43,580 nucleotides of DNA, taken from Candidatus Gottesmanbacteria bacterium GW2011_GWC1_43_10. GTDB lineage: Bacteria > Patescibacteriota > Microgenomatia > UBA10105. The DNA is taken from contig LCEX01000013.1 of the NCBI GenBank assembly GCA_000995415.1, positions 1 through 43,580 of the forward strand. Reading direction: 5' to 3'. A program made the translations under genes and the position numbers. The notes beneath the pieces are model-generated. The model was not told where the DNA came from, did no database searches, and saw only the letters and a program-made list of their open reading frames with translations. Positions 31,653 through 39,956 of this stretch are shown piece after piece (the stretch's first letter is position 1; each line of letters opens with the position of its first letter).

Positions 31653-33161
31653 ATGGATCAGATTCAAAATTTCATAAATCAGGCACGAACACAAGGAAAA
31701 ACAGATGAACAAATTAAGGAATTGTTCTTACAACAAGGTTGGACATCACAACAACTTCAATCATATTTTGAGGCCAACAATCTTTCGAGTCCCAATCCGC
31801 AACCAATGACTCCCGCAAAAAAAGATGTAAAATTGTGGATTTTCATCCTAATAATCATGTTCGTCTTAACTAGTATAGGAACAAGTGTTTGGTTTCTGAG
31901 TACAAATTTTAAAAAAACTGCTCCAAATAACTCAAATTTACCATCAACGATCAGCCCTACTCCGATTGCTGAACTACCACCTTCACCTTTGGCCTTATTT
32001 TTGCAATTTGATGAGCAAACTACGCGCGTGGGCGATAATAATACAAATCTAGCCGAAGTGAAAGTTTTTGATCTTGCTCAAAAGAAATTGCTTTTGGTTG
32101 ATCCTTTACTTGCAAAAAATGAAAATTTTTTGCCTACATTTGGACCCTGGTCTCATGATGGCAAGTATTTACCAATTCTTATGGTCACCCAAAGCGGCCA
32201 ACCTCATCCGTTGATTTTTTACGATGCGTTCACTCAAAAGGCCAAAACTATATATACATTTACTGGTGAAGAACAACAATATGGAAGTATGAGCACACAA
32301 TTTTGGTTTGCAAGTCGTTGGCTTGATAACTCGCGATTTGCTTTTAATAGAAGTTTTAGTCCACCAAATACTCCAATCACTTTCGATACTATTACAGATA
32401 GTGGCACGATCGGACAGACTGTCCAAACTAATACTATTAAAATGGCAACAACTCGTTTAACTTTTGAAACTGAGATAGCTTCTGCTACTTCGTCTGGAGT
32501 TGTATTTATATACAAAAACATGCAAATCGATAATCAACCCGTATCAATAGCACCAACAGGAACGATCCTTGGACTCATCGGTGAACAGCTAGTTAGTTGG
32601 GAACGTCCGAAAATACTTTCATTTCAGGAGCTTGCTCAGGATCCGGTCTTTAGTAAAAAACTCCAATCCGCTTCTGAGGCGGAAGCCGCGCTTATTATTG
32701 AACAAGCTTTGCATCCTCAAGGAGACTCTTTGGTGCATTTTTACGATATCCGTACTGGTAAGGAAGCTAATTTACAAGTTATCAAAAACGATGGCTGGAT
32801 TGTGACGGATATTCAAATTAGACCTCTCAAACAAACACTTATTTTTGCTCAGAAGGAAAAAGCCATTGCTCCCTATGCAACTCGTTTCCTAGAAATTGAT
32901 CCCCAAAACTGGACACAGGGTAAAATTAAAGCCACGACTGCACCGTTACAAGATTTGCCTCTAGTCTCAGCTGATCTTACAGACGTGTCCTTCGCCCTTT
33001 CAGCTGATAGTCTGTGGCTACTGGCCTATGAAGCTCCGGTTACCTCTGCTCGAGGGGCAATATCAGCCTGGAATATTGATTCAGGAGAAAAAATAGTGGT
33101 ATGTGAAAAATTATGTTCACATCTGAGTGTGTACAATCCTAACCAGTTGACTCGACGTTAA
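31653..33161 (+). CDS. Single-TM protein with beta-propeller-like extracytoplasmic domain
   Basis: The 502-aa product begins with a short helical module (DQIQNFINQARTQGKTDEQI ... GWTSQQLQSYF), a Q-x-G-x-x-D-x-x-I-x-x-x-L pattern I associate with CPR membrane proteins. A TM helix (about 58-80, LWIFILIIMFVLTSIGTSVWF) and a Ser/Pro linker follow. A long beta-rich domain resembles TolB/WD40-type propeller repeats (FGPWSHDGKYLPIL; SADLTDVSFALSADSLWLLA). TACATT lies 6 nt before the ATG, leaderless spacing. No enzyme motif was seen. Confidence 0.7.
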   Translation: MDQIQNFINQARTQGKTDEQIKELFLQQGWTSQQLQSYFEANNLSSPNPQPMTPAKKDVKLWIFILIIMFVLTSIGTSVWFLSTNFKKTAPNNSNLPSTISPTPIAELPPSPLALFLQFDEQTTRVGDNNTNLAEVKVFDLAQKKLLLVDPLLAKNENFLPTFGPWSHDGKYLPILMVTQSGQPHPLIFYDAFTQKAKTIYTFTGEEQQYGSMSTQFWFASRWLDNSRFAFNRSFSPPNTPITFDTITDSGTIGQTVQTNTIKMATTRLTFETEIASATSSGVVFIYKNMQIDNQPVSIAPTGTILGLIGEQLVSWERPKILSFQELAQDPVFSKKLQSASEAEAALIIEQALHPQGDSLVHFYDIRTGKEANLQVIKNDGWIVTDIQIRPLKQTLIFAQKEKAIAPYATRFLEIDPQNWTQGKIKATTAPLQDLPLVSADLTDVSFALSADSLWLLAYEAPVTSARGAISAWNIDSGEKIVVCEKLCSHLSVYNPNQLTRR

Positions 33162-33189
33162 TCTCTAAATTGTGTATAATAAGCTCAAC

Positions 33190-33234
33190 ATGACAAATCA
33201 AACCTCCATGATGATGGAAATGCCAGCCGACTAA
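33190..33234 (+). CDS. Met-rich leader peptide upstream of metG
   Basis: ORF of 14 codons encoding MTNQTSMMMEMPAD followed by TAA: four internal Met codons (33208-33216 and 33220-33222). TATAAT at 33175-33180 lies 9 nt before the ATG, so it would be the first thing translated on the metG transcript. No Shine-Dalgarno, as for other near-leaderless genes here. The stop codon directly abuts the antiterminator segment at 33235. Proposed role: ribosome stalling at Met codons when charged Met-tRNA is low switches the downstream RNA to read-through. There is no direct evidence of translation, but the amino-acid match to the downstream synthetase makes chance unlikely. Confidence 0.72.
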   Translation: MTNQTSMMMEMPAD

Positions 33235-33281
33235 GCGGAGATGTTTCATGTGTACCAAGGCCTCCGCAAGGAGGCTTTTTT
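33235..33281 (+). terminator. metG attenuator: terminator with competing antiterminator
   Basis: Terminator: GCCTCC (33260-33265), GCAA tetraloop, GGAGGC (33270-33275), then six Ts (33276-33281). Antiterminator: GCGGAG (33235-33240), right after the leader stop codon, is the exact inverse complement of CTCCGC (33262-33267), which overlaps the terminator's 5' arm. A ribosome at the stop codon would cover 33235-33240 and let the terminator form. One stalled at the Met codons would leave it free. Confidence 0.75.
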
Positions 33282-33350
33282 GATGGCCGGCTACTGAACT
33301 GAACAAAGTGAAGTTACCAGCCAATCAATCCACCTTTGGCGGATGAGGAG

Positions 33351-33378
33351 TTAATGTTTTTATAAAATCAGGTACAAT
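33351..33378 (+). promoter_or_regulatory. Possible second, weaker promoter directly before metG
   Basis: TTAATG (33351-33356), 16 nt, TACAAT (33373-33378). Its start near 33385 would cut into the metG Shine-Dalgarno (AAGGAG, 33381-33386). If active it would bypass the attenuator. Confidence 0.35.
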
Positions 33379-33390
33379 ATAAGGAGACTT

Positions 33391-34818
33391 ATGAACCAAA
33401 AATTTTATCTCACCAGCGCCATTCCTTATGTCAATGCCGCACCACATATTGGACACGCCCAAGAATTTGTGTATGCCGATGTGATTCGTCGGTATCATCA
33501 ACTACTGAATCAAGAGGTGCTGTATCTATGTGGAGCAGATGAAAATGCTTTGAAAATTTTCCAAGCTGCAGAAAAATCTGGTCAAACCCCGCAAGCCTTC
33601 ACTGACTTACACAATCAGGAATTTTTGGAAGTGGCTAAGCAACTCAACGTGCATTTTGATATTTGGCAAAGAGGCTCTGATCAAAAAAATCATTTTCCTT
33701 CTTCACAAAAACTCTGGGAACTCTGTCAAAAAAACGGCGATATTTATAAAAAATCCTACACCGGTCTCTACTGCGTGGGATGTGAGATGTTTTATACCGA
33801 AGACGAGTTAAATGAAAAAGGCGAATGTTTTGAACATCCCGGAAGAAAGTTAGATAAAGTTTCAGAAGAAAATTATTTCTTTAAACTTTCCCGCTATCAA
33901 ACTTTCTTAGAAGATTTATTAGTGCATGATAAATTAAAAGTTATCCCTGATATTCGCAAAAATGAAGCATTGGCTTTTGTGCAAAGAGGTCTTCCTGATT
34001 TTTCCATTTCCAGAAGCAGAGAACGAGCTCGCGGTTGGGGCATACCGGTTCCCGGTGACGAAAGTCAAATCATGTATGTCTGGTTTGACGCTTTAAACAT
34101 TTATCAAACCGGAATTGGATTCCACGGTGATGAGACAACGTATCGAAAATGGTCACCACAAGATGTGATGGTGATTGGCAAAGGCATTATTCGTTTTCAT
34201 GCAATTTACTGGCCGGCGATTTTGAAATCCGCAGGTCTTCCACTTCCTAAAGAATTGTTTGTACACGGGTATCTAACTGTTGATGGACAAAAGATGTCCA
34301 AAACAATTGGTAATGTAGTCGATCCAATTGAAGTAATCCAAAAATATGGTACTGATGCGACTCGGTATTATCTCCTCCGCGAAATTCCTTCAACCGCTGA
34401 CGGCGATTATTCCCAGCGCCGATTTAAAGAACTCTACAACGCAGATCTGGCAAATGGACTAGGAAATCTCGTTGCTAGAATAAGTCGTTTGGCTGAAAAA
34501 GTTACATTAACTCCTCCACTCACCGAAGAATTTCAAGCGGATTACAAAAATTTGCTTAACTCTTTCCAATTTGATCTGGCACTCGCTTGGATTTGGGAAA
34601 AGATAAAAATTACGGATAAATTTATTAACGACAACGAACCTTGGAAAATCACTGATCAAAAAAAATTAACTGAAGTTTTACAAAAAGCAGTTAATGAAAT
34701 AGGGGAGATCGCGTTTCATCTCCAGCCTTTTTTGCCAGACACTGCAGAAAAAATTCTCACGCAGTTCTCCGGCTCTCAAATAAAATCTCAACCACCACTG
34801 TTTCCCCGACTTTCTTAA
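33391..34818 (+). CDS. metG: Methionyl-tRNA synthetase
   Basis: Class I synthetase that charges tRNA-Met, including initiator tRNA. The 475-aa product has the HIGH motif at H19-IGH (VNAAPHIGHAQEFVYAD), the KMSKS-type loop at 301-304 (DGQKMSKTIGNVVDP), the CP region with one zinc knuckle (C128-x-x-C131, LYCVGCEMFY) plus GECFEHPGR, and the WFDAL and GKGIIRFHAIYWPAIL signatures. The anticodon-binding helical domain ends near 460; no C-terminal tRNA-binding (OB) extension is present. AAGGAG lies 4 nt before the ATG. It is preceded by a Met-rich leader peptide and attenuator. Confidence 0.96.
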   Translation: MNQKFYLTSAIPYVNAAPHIGHAQEFVYADVIRRYHQLLNQEVLYLCGADENALKIFQAAEKSGQTPQAFTDLHNQEFLEVAKQLNVHFDIWQRGSDQKNHFPSSQKLWELCQKNGDIYKKSYTGLYCVGCEMFYTEDELNEKGECFEHPGRKLDKVSEENYFFKLSRYQTFLEDLLVHDKLKVIPDIRKNEALAFVQRGLPDFSISRSRERARGWGIPVPGDESQIMYVWFDALNIYQTGIGFHGDETTYRKWSPQDVMVIGKGIIRFHAIYWPAILKSAGLPLPKELFVHGYLTVDGQKMSKTIGNVVDPIEVIQKYGTDATRYYLLREIPSTADGDYSQRRFKELYNADLANGLGNLVARISRLAEKVTLTPPLTEEFQADYKNLLNSFQFDLALAWIWEKIKITDKFINDNEPWKITDQKKLTEVLQKAVNEIGEIAFHLQPFLPDTAEKILTQFSGSQIKSQPPLFPRLS

Positions 34819-34853
34819 TTAAAGATTCTTATCTGTTGGAAATTTTTTTGAAT

Positions 34854-35717
34854 TTACACTACCAACAGCATGAGTCCCAGAGTCATTCCAATGATCCCCA
34901 GCACTTTTTGTTTTGATAGTTCATCTCCGAAAATAACTGCCGAGAAAAAAGCCACTGCGGCGATTGACGAAGCATTCATCGCATTGACGTATCCGATATT
35001 TGGAGCCGTATTAAATCCTTCTTGCATAAAATAGTTAAAACCGGCGGATGATAAACCCATAAACACGAGCACCATCATTTGTTCTTTGGTCAGCATTTTC
35101 CAGTGTATCTTCTTTTGTCTCATTTCCAAAAGAATCAGCACTGTGACGATAGCAATTAAATATGTGAGCCTAGCCAGAATTGATACTCCCAAAGTGAGTA
35201 AATATTTTGACGACAAAGCTAGTAAACCCCAACAAAAAAATGACCCGATAGATAGAGGCAACCAAGACGGGCAAACATGAGATTTGTCTTGAGATTTTTT
35301 AGTGATCATAATGAGGGCCGAAGCAATGATGATCAACATGATGGCGGCAGCTTTTTGCCACGAAAGAGTAGCCTGAAACAAAAAAATTGCCGCAATTGTC
35401 GTAAACAACACATAACTTTTTGAAAGTACCAAACTATACCCGGGATTTGGCGCATACTCAATGCTTTTTAAGGAAAATACATTTCCCAGGTAACTAAAAA
35501 ATATCGCTGAAACAAGAATTATCAAAAACTCGTAAAAGTTGATGCGCATATCGGCCCGAGTAAATCCAACCATAATTAAATAAACCATCAGCGGGACTAT
35601 AAACATCGCCAAGTTGTTAAATTGTGAAGGAGTTTTGAGAAGTGAACTTTTCCGCACCAAAAGATAAAGCATAACCGAAGAAATAAACATCAGGGTGCTG
35701 GCAAGTATCCAATTCAT
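34854..35717 (-). CDS. EamA/DMT-family transporter
   Basis: The 287-aa product has about ten TM helices in the two-fold EamA repeat: the first half around GYSLVLSKSYVLFTTIAAIF, the second around GYVNAMNASSIAAVAFFSAV followed by IFGDELSKQKVLGIIGMTLG, with conserved FxD-x-L-x-x-x-x-x-x-G. Substrate is unknown (amino acids, nucleotides or metabolites in relatives). It converges on metG. The 208-bp gap before its start holds a TATAAT (35781-35776) about 58 nt upstream of the ATG, and otherwise no gene. Confidence 0.85.
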   Translation of the reverse strand: MNWILASTLMFISSVMLYLLVRKSSLLKTPSQFNNLAMFIVPLMVYLIMVGFTRADMRINFYEFLIILVSAIFFSYLGNVFSLKSIEYAPNPGYSLVLSKSYVLFTTIAAIFLFQATLSWQKAAAIMLIIIASALIMITKKSQDKSHVCPSWLPLSIGSFFCWGLLALSSKYLLTLGVSILARLTYLIAIVTVLILLEMRQKKIHWKMLTKEQMMVLVFMGLSSAGFNYFMQEGFNTAPNIGYVNAMNASSIAAVAFFSAVIFGDELSKQKVLGIIGMTLGLMLLVV

Positions 35718-35925
35718 AAATTTTCGTGGATTTTTATTATCCGTTTTTAGCTCCGCGACTTACTTAAGTGCTAACATTATATCAATAAAACCCTCCCAGA
35801 GTAGGGAAATAGCCTAATTTCTCAGCGACTTTGTTATGTAATTTTTTGGGAAATTATTATCTCTGCTTCTCTTTTGTTGAGTATTAGTCAATTTGGATTA
35901 ACTGTGTTTATAATAGGGGAGCGAT

Positions 35926-36810
35926 ATGCTTATCGATACTCATTGTCATCTGAATTTTCAGGCGTTTGCCAAAGATCTCGACGATGTTGTGCGACGTGCT
36001 CAAGAAGCAGGAGTAGAGAAGATCATTATTCCGGGAACTGATCTAGCATCTAGTAAACAGGCTGTTGAGATCGCCCAAACTTACGCTACTTGTTATGCCG
36101 CGGTCGGCATCCACCCCCATCATGCCAAAGATCCTGATCTGGCACTTAATGACGACTTGAGACAACAACTAAAAGAACTACTCACCCAACCAAAAGTCGT
36201 AGCAGTAGGGGAGATCGGCCTGGATTACCACGTGTATAAAAATACAAAATATGAAAATACACACATTACAAAAGAATACCAACTTAAACAAAAACAACTT
36301 TTGGAACTACAACTGGAACTAGCAGTTATCCACAAATTACCGGTGATTCTGCATTGCCGTGATGCTCATGATGATATGATACAAACTATATCAGCTTTCG
36401 CCGAAGCTACGGCTGACAAGTCGTCCCTAGGACAGCAGATTTCCCGCAAGCACTCCCCACCTAACAACTATATCAAACCCGCTCAAGTATTACCTGGCGT
36501 TTGGCATTGTTTTGGCGGTAGCACTCCCCAGCTGCAACTGATAATTACTATGGGATATTACGTCGGTTTTGATGGAAATATCACCTATAGTTCAGACTAC
36601 TCTGCTCTAGTGGCAGCCACACCTTTGGATAGACTGCTACTTGAGACTGATTCCCCATTTTTGACTCCAGTTCCATATCGAGGGAAGCGCAATGAACCGG
36701 GATATTTACCATATATCGCTCAAACCGTAGCTAAATATCAGACTACTCCCCTCTCCGAAGTTATCCACTTATCCACAAATAATGCTTTGCGCTTATTTCG
36801 GTTAGGCTGA
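35926..36810 (+). CDS. tatD: TatD-family metal-dependent DNase
   Basis: TatD enzymes are TIM-barrel metallohydrolases with DNA exonuclease activity. The 294-aa product has metal ligands visible as MLIDTHCHLNF (HxH), the GEIGLDYH Glu, LPVILHCRDAHDD and GVWHCFGGS (two His), and LLLETDSPFLTP (Asp), plus YRGKRNEP. Residues about 155-185 (SAFAEATADKSSLGQQ...) interrupt the usual HCRDA-to-HCF segment and coincide with a palindromic repeat, so this is an in-frame insertion. TATAAT at 35909-35914 is 11 nt upstream. GGGGAG (35916-35921) could be a Shine-Dalgarno if the transcript starts early enough. Confidence 0.93.
   Translation: MLIDTHCHLNFQAFAKDLDDVVRRAQEAGVEKIIIPGTDLASSKQAVEIAQTYATCYAAVGIHPHHAKDPDLALNDDLRQQLKELLTQPKVVAVGEIGLDYHVYKNTKYENTHITKEYQLKQKQLLELQLELAVIHKLPVILHCRDAHDDMIQTISAFAEATADKSSLGQQISRKHSPPNNYIKPAQVLPGVWHCFGGSTPQLQLIITMGYYVGFDGNITYSSDYSALVAATPLDRLLLETDSPFLTPVPYRGKRNEPGYLPYIAQTVAKYQTTPLSEVIHLSTNNALRLFRLG
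36390..36435. repeat. Palindromic insertion within tatD
   Basis: TCAGC (36391-36395) with GCTGA (36412-36416) encloses AGCTT/AAGCT. GTCC-cta-GGAC lies just after (36423-36433). It reads as SAFAEATADKSS in frame, in a position where other TatD proteins have no extra residues. Inverted repeats are shorter than in the FemAB elements. Confidence 0.5.
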
Positions 36811-36869
36811 AGTTTTGCCTTTCGTAGTGCCCTATTTGTTACCGGTGTGTTAAAATTAAGAAGAGTCTT

Positions 36870-38351
36870 ATGAAACGCTTAATTGAGCGCTATCCTCTCA
36901 AAAGTCGCCGGTTTTTCGAGATCGTGATCCCCTTACTTTCCTGGGGCTTGATCACCATGCCAATTTGGCTCTCTTTTTGGCATCCCGCCTTGGTCGCCTA
37001 TTTTGTACTGGGATTTGACGTCTACTGGTTTTATAAGTCGTTTACCATGGCATTTAACGGTGTCCGGGCTTTCTTGACCATCTCCGCTCACGTCAAAGTT
37101 GACTGGCGAAGACAGATTGAGCAAATCCCCGACTGGCAAAAACTTTATCATGTCGTGATCATCCCCGAATTTAAGGAGCCTATCACCGTCCTTGAAGAAA
37201 CTTTGACTAACCTACTAAAACAGGATTTTCCCCTCTCTCATCTGATCATTGTTCTAGCTACTGAAGCTAAAGACGCTGAAGCTACTACCACCAGCCAGTA
37301 TTTAAAAGCCAAATTTAGCGGCAAGTTCAAATACTTTTGGGTCACCAAACATCCGCAAATCCCAGGCGAAGTCGCGGGTAAATCTGCCAACATGGCCTGG
37401 GCAGGCAAAGTCATCACCAAAAAACTAAAGCGTCTGGGATTTGATCTAAATTGGGTCACCGTCACCTCCTGCGATGCCGACGTCCTACTACATCCCAAAT
37501 ATTACTCGTATTTGACTAATGCTTTTCTGACTGATCCCGAGCGCGAGTTTCACTTTTACCAGCCGGCGATTCTTTTTTATTCCAATATCTGGCGGATTCC
37601 CCTCCCCGGTCGAGTGGTCAATACAGTCAGCAGCATCTTCAACTTATCGATTTTGCCTCAAGGCGATCGATTGATCAATTTCTCTACTTATTCTTTGTCT
37701 TTGGCAACGGTAGCTAAGGTTGGATTTTGGGGAGTGGATGTCATTCCCGAAGACTACCACCTGTTTTTCAAAACTTATTTTGCCTTGGGGGAAAAAGTCA
37801 AAACCAAACCTTTATATTTACCGGTGCTGGCTGATGCGGCCGAATCCCATGGGTTTTGGAAAACCATGGTTAACCAATACGAACAACACAAACGTTGGGC
37901 CTGGGGCGTATCAGACCTACCATATGTCCTCAAAAACTATTTTACCAATACCACCATCCCTTTTTGGGACAAAACCATGCGCGTACTACGCCTTTTGGAA
38001 AACCACCTTCTTTGGCCGACTAACTGGTTTATCTTGACTTTGGGTTCAACTATTCCCCCAATCATCAATAAAAACTTCTCACGCACGGTTCTAGGTCACA
38101 ACCTGGCACAACTTTCTTCTGCCATTTTGACGTTTTCGATCGGCTTTTTACTCATCATGATCATACTAGATTTACGCGCCAAACCGGCTAGGCCTAAAGA
38201 ATTTAAACTCTGGAAAATCCCGATTCTTTATTTGCAATGGCTCACCTTACCGGTGGTATCTTTCTTTTTGTCTGCCCTACCGGGTTTGGATGCCCACACT
38301 CGCATGATGTTGGGTAAAAAGTTAGAATATAGGGTGACGGAGAAAATTTAG
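36870..38351 (+). CDS. Membrane-bound family 2 glycosyltransferase
   Basis: Processive-type GT2, 493 aa. Two N-terminal TM helices (about 20-60), then the cytoplasmic GT-A domain: VVIIPEFKEPITVLEETLTN, HPQIPGEVAGKSANMAWAGK, the DAD metal site in TSCDADVLLHP, an ED base in VDVIPEDYHLFF and the acceptor motif QHKRWAWGV (Q-x-x-RW). Three or more C-terminal TM helices follow. The Q-x-x-RW motif is typical of polysaccharide synthases. AAGAAGAG precedes the ATG. Followed by a dyad-repeat spacer, then the envelope-glycan cluster. Confidence 0.88.
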   Translation: MKRLIERYPLKSRRFFEIVIPLLSWGLITMPIWLSFWHPALVAYFVLGFDVYWFYKSFTMAFNGVRAFLTISAHVKVDWRRQIEQIPDWQKLYHVVIIPEFKEPITVLEETLTNLLKQDFPLSHLIIVLATEAKDAEATTTSQYLKAKFSGKFKYFWVTKHPQIPGEVAGKSANMAWAGKVITKKLKRLGFDLNWVTVTSCDADVLLHPKYYSYLTNAFLTDPEREFHFYQPAILFYSNIWRIPLPGRVVNTVSSIFNLSILPQGDRLINFSTYSLSLATVAKVGFWGVDVIPEDYHLFFKTYFALGEKVKTKPLYLPVLADAAESHGFWKTMVNQYEQHKRWAWGVSDLPYVLKNYFTNTTIPFWDKTMRVLRLLENHLLWPTNWFILTLGSTIPPIINKNFSRTVLGHNLAQLSSAILTFSIGFLLIMIILDLRAKPARPKEFKLWKIPILYLQWLTLPVVSFFLSALPGLDAHTRMMLGKKLEYRVTEKI

Positions 38352-38356
38352 TAATG

Positions 38357-38445
38357 TCTAATTTCTAATTAACCTAATTGACCTAAACAAGCACCAATTT
38401 TTTGGAAATTGGGATTTTTTTTAGAATAATTAGAAATTAGGTCAA
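38357..38445. repeat. Dyad repeat with 7/9-nt arms, second copy of the dnaK-grpE spacer element
   Basis: Left: TCTAATT, TCTAATT, AACCTAATT, GACCTAA (38357-38386). Right: TTAGAATAA, TTAGAAA, TTAGGTCAA (38421-38445). The central CCAATTT/AAATTGG forms a hairpin followed by Ts, possibly terminating the GT2 transcript. Shares 21 exact nt with the element at 8588-8608. Confidence 0.65.
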
Positions 38446-38496
38446 TTAAAATTTTCCCAATCTATTAAGTCAGATGCATTTGATAATAACAATCCT

Positions 38497-39795
38497 ATGT
38501 TAAACACCATTACTGCTTTTTTCATGAATCACACTCCTCTTTTCTACTGGACTCAGAGCTTGTGGCGGGATGAGGCTTTTTCTGTGTGGATCGCCCAAGA
38601 TTCTTTATCCGAACTTATCCGCCGTACCAGTGGCGATTTCAATCCTCCACTCTACTACATCTTGCTTCATTATTGGCTACAAATCTTTGGTCGCAGTGAA
38701 ATAGCTTTGCGCGGCTTATCAGTAGCTTTCTGGTTGTGTTTTTTAGCCGTCGTCTATATCTTTGCCAAGAAAATTTTTAAATCGCAACCGGCCGCCATCC
38801 TGACCACAGCTTTGATGGCCGTCAACCCGATGCTTCTCTATTTTGCTTTTGAACTACGGATGTATTCGCTGCTGATTTTGTTAGCTACTCTCTCCATGTA
38901 TTTTTTCTATACCCAAAACTGGTGGTGGCATATCCTTGCGACTATGGCCGGAATGTATACCCAACCTTTTATGGCATTTGTAGTGATCAGCCAAATCGCC
39001 TATCTGGGATTTAAAAAAGATTGGCGCCGGATCGGACAAAATTCCATCTGGTTTTTCCTACTTTATCTACCTTGGATCCCAACTCTTCTCAAACAGTTTG
39101 CAGCTAGCGGCCCGATGTGGATGTACCCAGTGGATTTAAATCTGGTGGTTTCTGTTTTGGGTAACCTGTATGTTGGTTATGAAGGTACGCCGGGAAATGT
39201 CTGGGGGTGGATGCAAATCCTATCTGTGGGAATTATTGTCATCACCTTCAGTCTCTGGTCAAATGCCAAGTTACGCCGGAAATATGACTTGTTTTTTTTC
39301 TGGGTCTATATACCAACTTTTTTGGTTCTGGGCATCTCTTTACTTAAACCGATCTACGTCCATCGCTATGTCATTTTTGTGACTGTAGGCGAAGTCTGGT
39401 TGGTAAGTTTTTATTTGCAATATCTTCTTCGTCCAAAACTCAAAAATTGGGTCGGTTGGAGTTTAGTGATACTTACAATACTTATTGATTTATTTGCCGT
39501 GTCATTTCACCGCAAAGTCGATCTCAGAACCACTTTTACCCAAGTCTTACCGCTACTTCAACCGGGAGATCTGGTGTATGCCCAAACGCCTTTGGTTTAT
39601 TATGAAACGTTATATTACGTCGGCAAATCCGCGCCGGTTTTCCTCTACAATCCGCAGCGTATCACTCCTCCACGTTACGTCGGATCAGTCGGTATGCCGG
39701 AAAGTGCCTGGGCGACGAGTTACCCCTTTTTTCCCAGGCGCGCATTTACTATCTCTGAATCAGGAAGTTTCCGTATCAATTCCCAATTGCCATAA
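38497..39795 (+). CDS. GT39-like (PMT/ArnT superfamily) membrane glycosyltransferase
   Basis: GT-C fold enzyme using polyprenyl-phosphate sugars, 432 aa. The N-terminal loop LWRDEAFSVWIAQDSLSELI contains the acidic DE motif after the first TM, and SGDFNPPLYYILLHYWLQIF is the conserved NPPLY segment. About 9-10 TM helices follow, with a soluble C-terminal part. It lacks a typical long first TM, so the true start could be slightly upstream, but no better start codon is visible. Its TAA stop is one copy of the MITE target duplication. Before insertion it lay 7 nt from the next gene. Confidence 0.83.
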   Translation: MLNTITAFFMNHTPLFYWTQSLWRDEAFSVWIAQDSLSELIRRTSGDFNPPLYYILLHYWLQIFGRSEIALRGLSVAFWLCFLAVVYIFAKKIFKSQPAAILTTALMAVNPMLLYFAFELRMYSLLILLATLSMYFFYTQNWWWHILATMAGMYTQPFMAFVVISQIAYLGFKKDWRRIGQNSIWFFLLYLPWIPTLLKQFAASGPMWMYPVDLNLVVSVLGNLYVGYEGTPGNVWGWMQILSVGIIVITFSLWSNAKLRRKYDLFFFWVYIPTFLVLGISLLKPIYVHRYVIFVTVGEVWLVSFYLQYLLRPKLKNWVGWSLVILTILIDLFAVSFHRKVDLRTTFTQVLPLLQPGDLVYAQTPLVYYETLYYVGKSAPVFLYNPQRITPPRYVGSVGMPESAWATSYPFFPRRAFTISESGSFRINSQLP

Positions 39796-39956
39796 GGAGC
39801 TATCCGAAAATAAGTTACACAAAATCACATGGATTTTTGAGCAAGATTCAAGACGCTGGCAAACGATAGTATACGGCGTATACTTGAGTTTGACAGCAAC
39901 AAAGAAGCTTGCCAAAAAGACACGTCAGTTTGGGGAAGTTATTTTCGGACAGTTCC
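39796..39956. mobile_element. 161-bp foldback MITE inserted in a stop codon with TAA duplication
   Basis: Ends GGAGCTATCCGAAAATAA (from 39796) and, on the other strand, GGAACTGTCCGAAAATAA (from 39956): 18 of the first 21 positions match. TAA copies lie at 39793-39795 and 39957-39959. The interior folds back (TTTTTGAGCAAG/CTTGCCAAAAA) around the centre GTATACGGCGTATAC. No transposase. Ends resemble the 11589 element (shared CTGTyyGrAAA). Confidence 0.85.

Noticed and set aside
33160-33390. T-box or SAM riboswitch upstream of metG
   Set aside because: No T-box sequence (TGGNACCGCG-like), specifier stem or S-box core. A Met-codon ORF with overlapping arms explains the region better.
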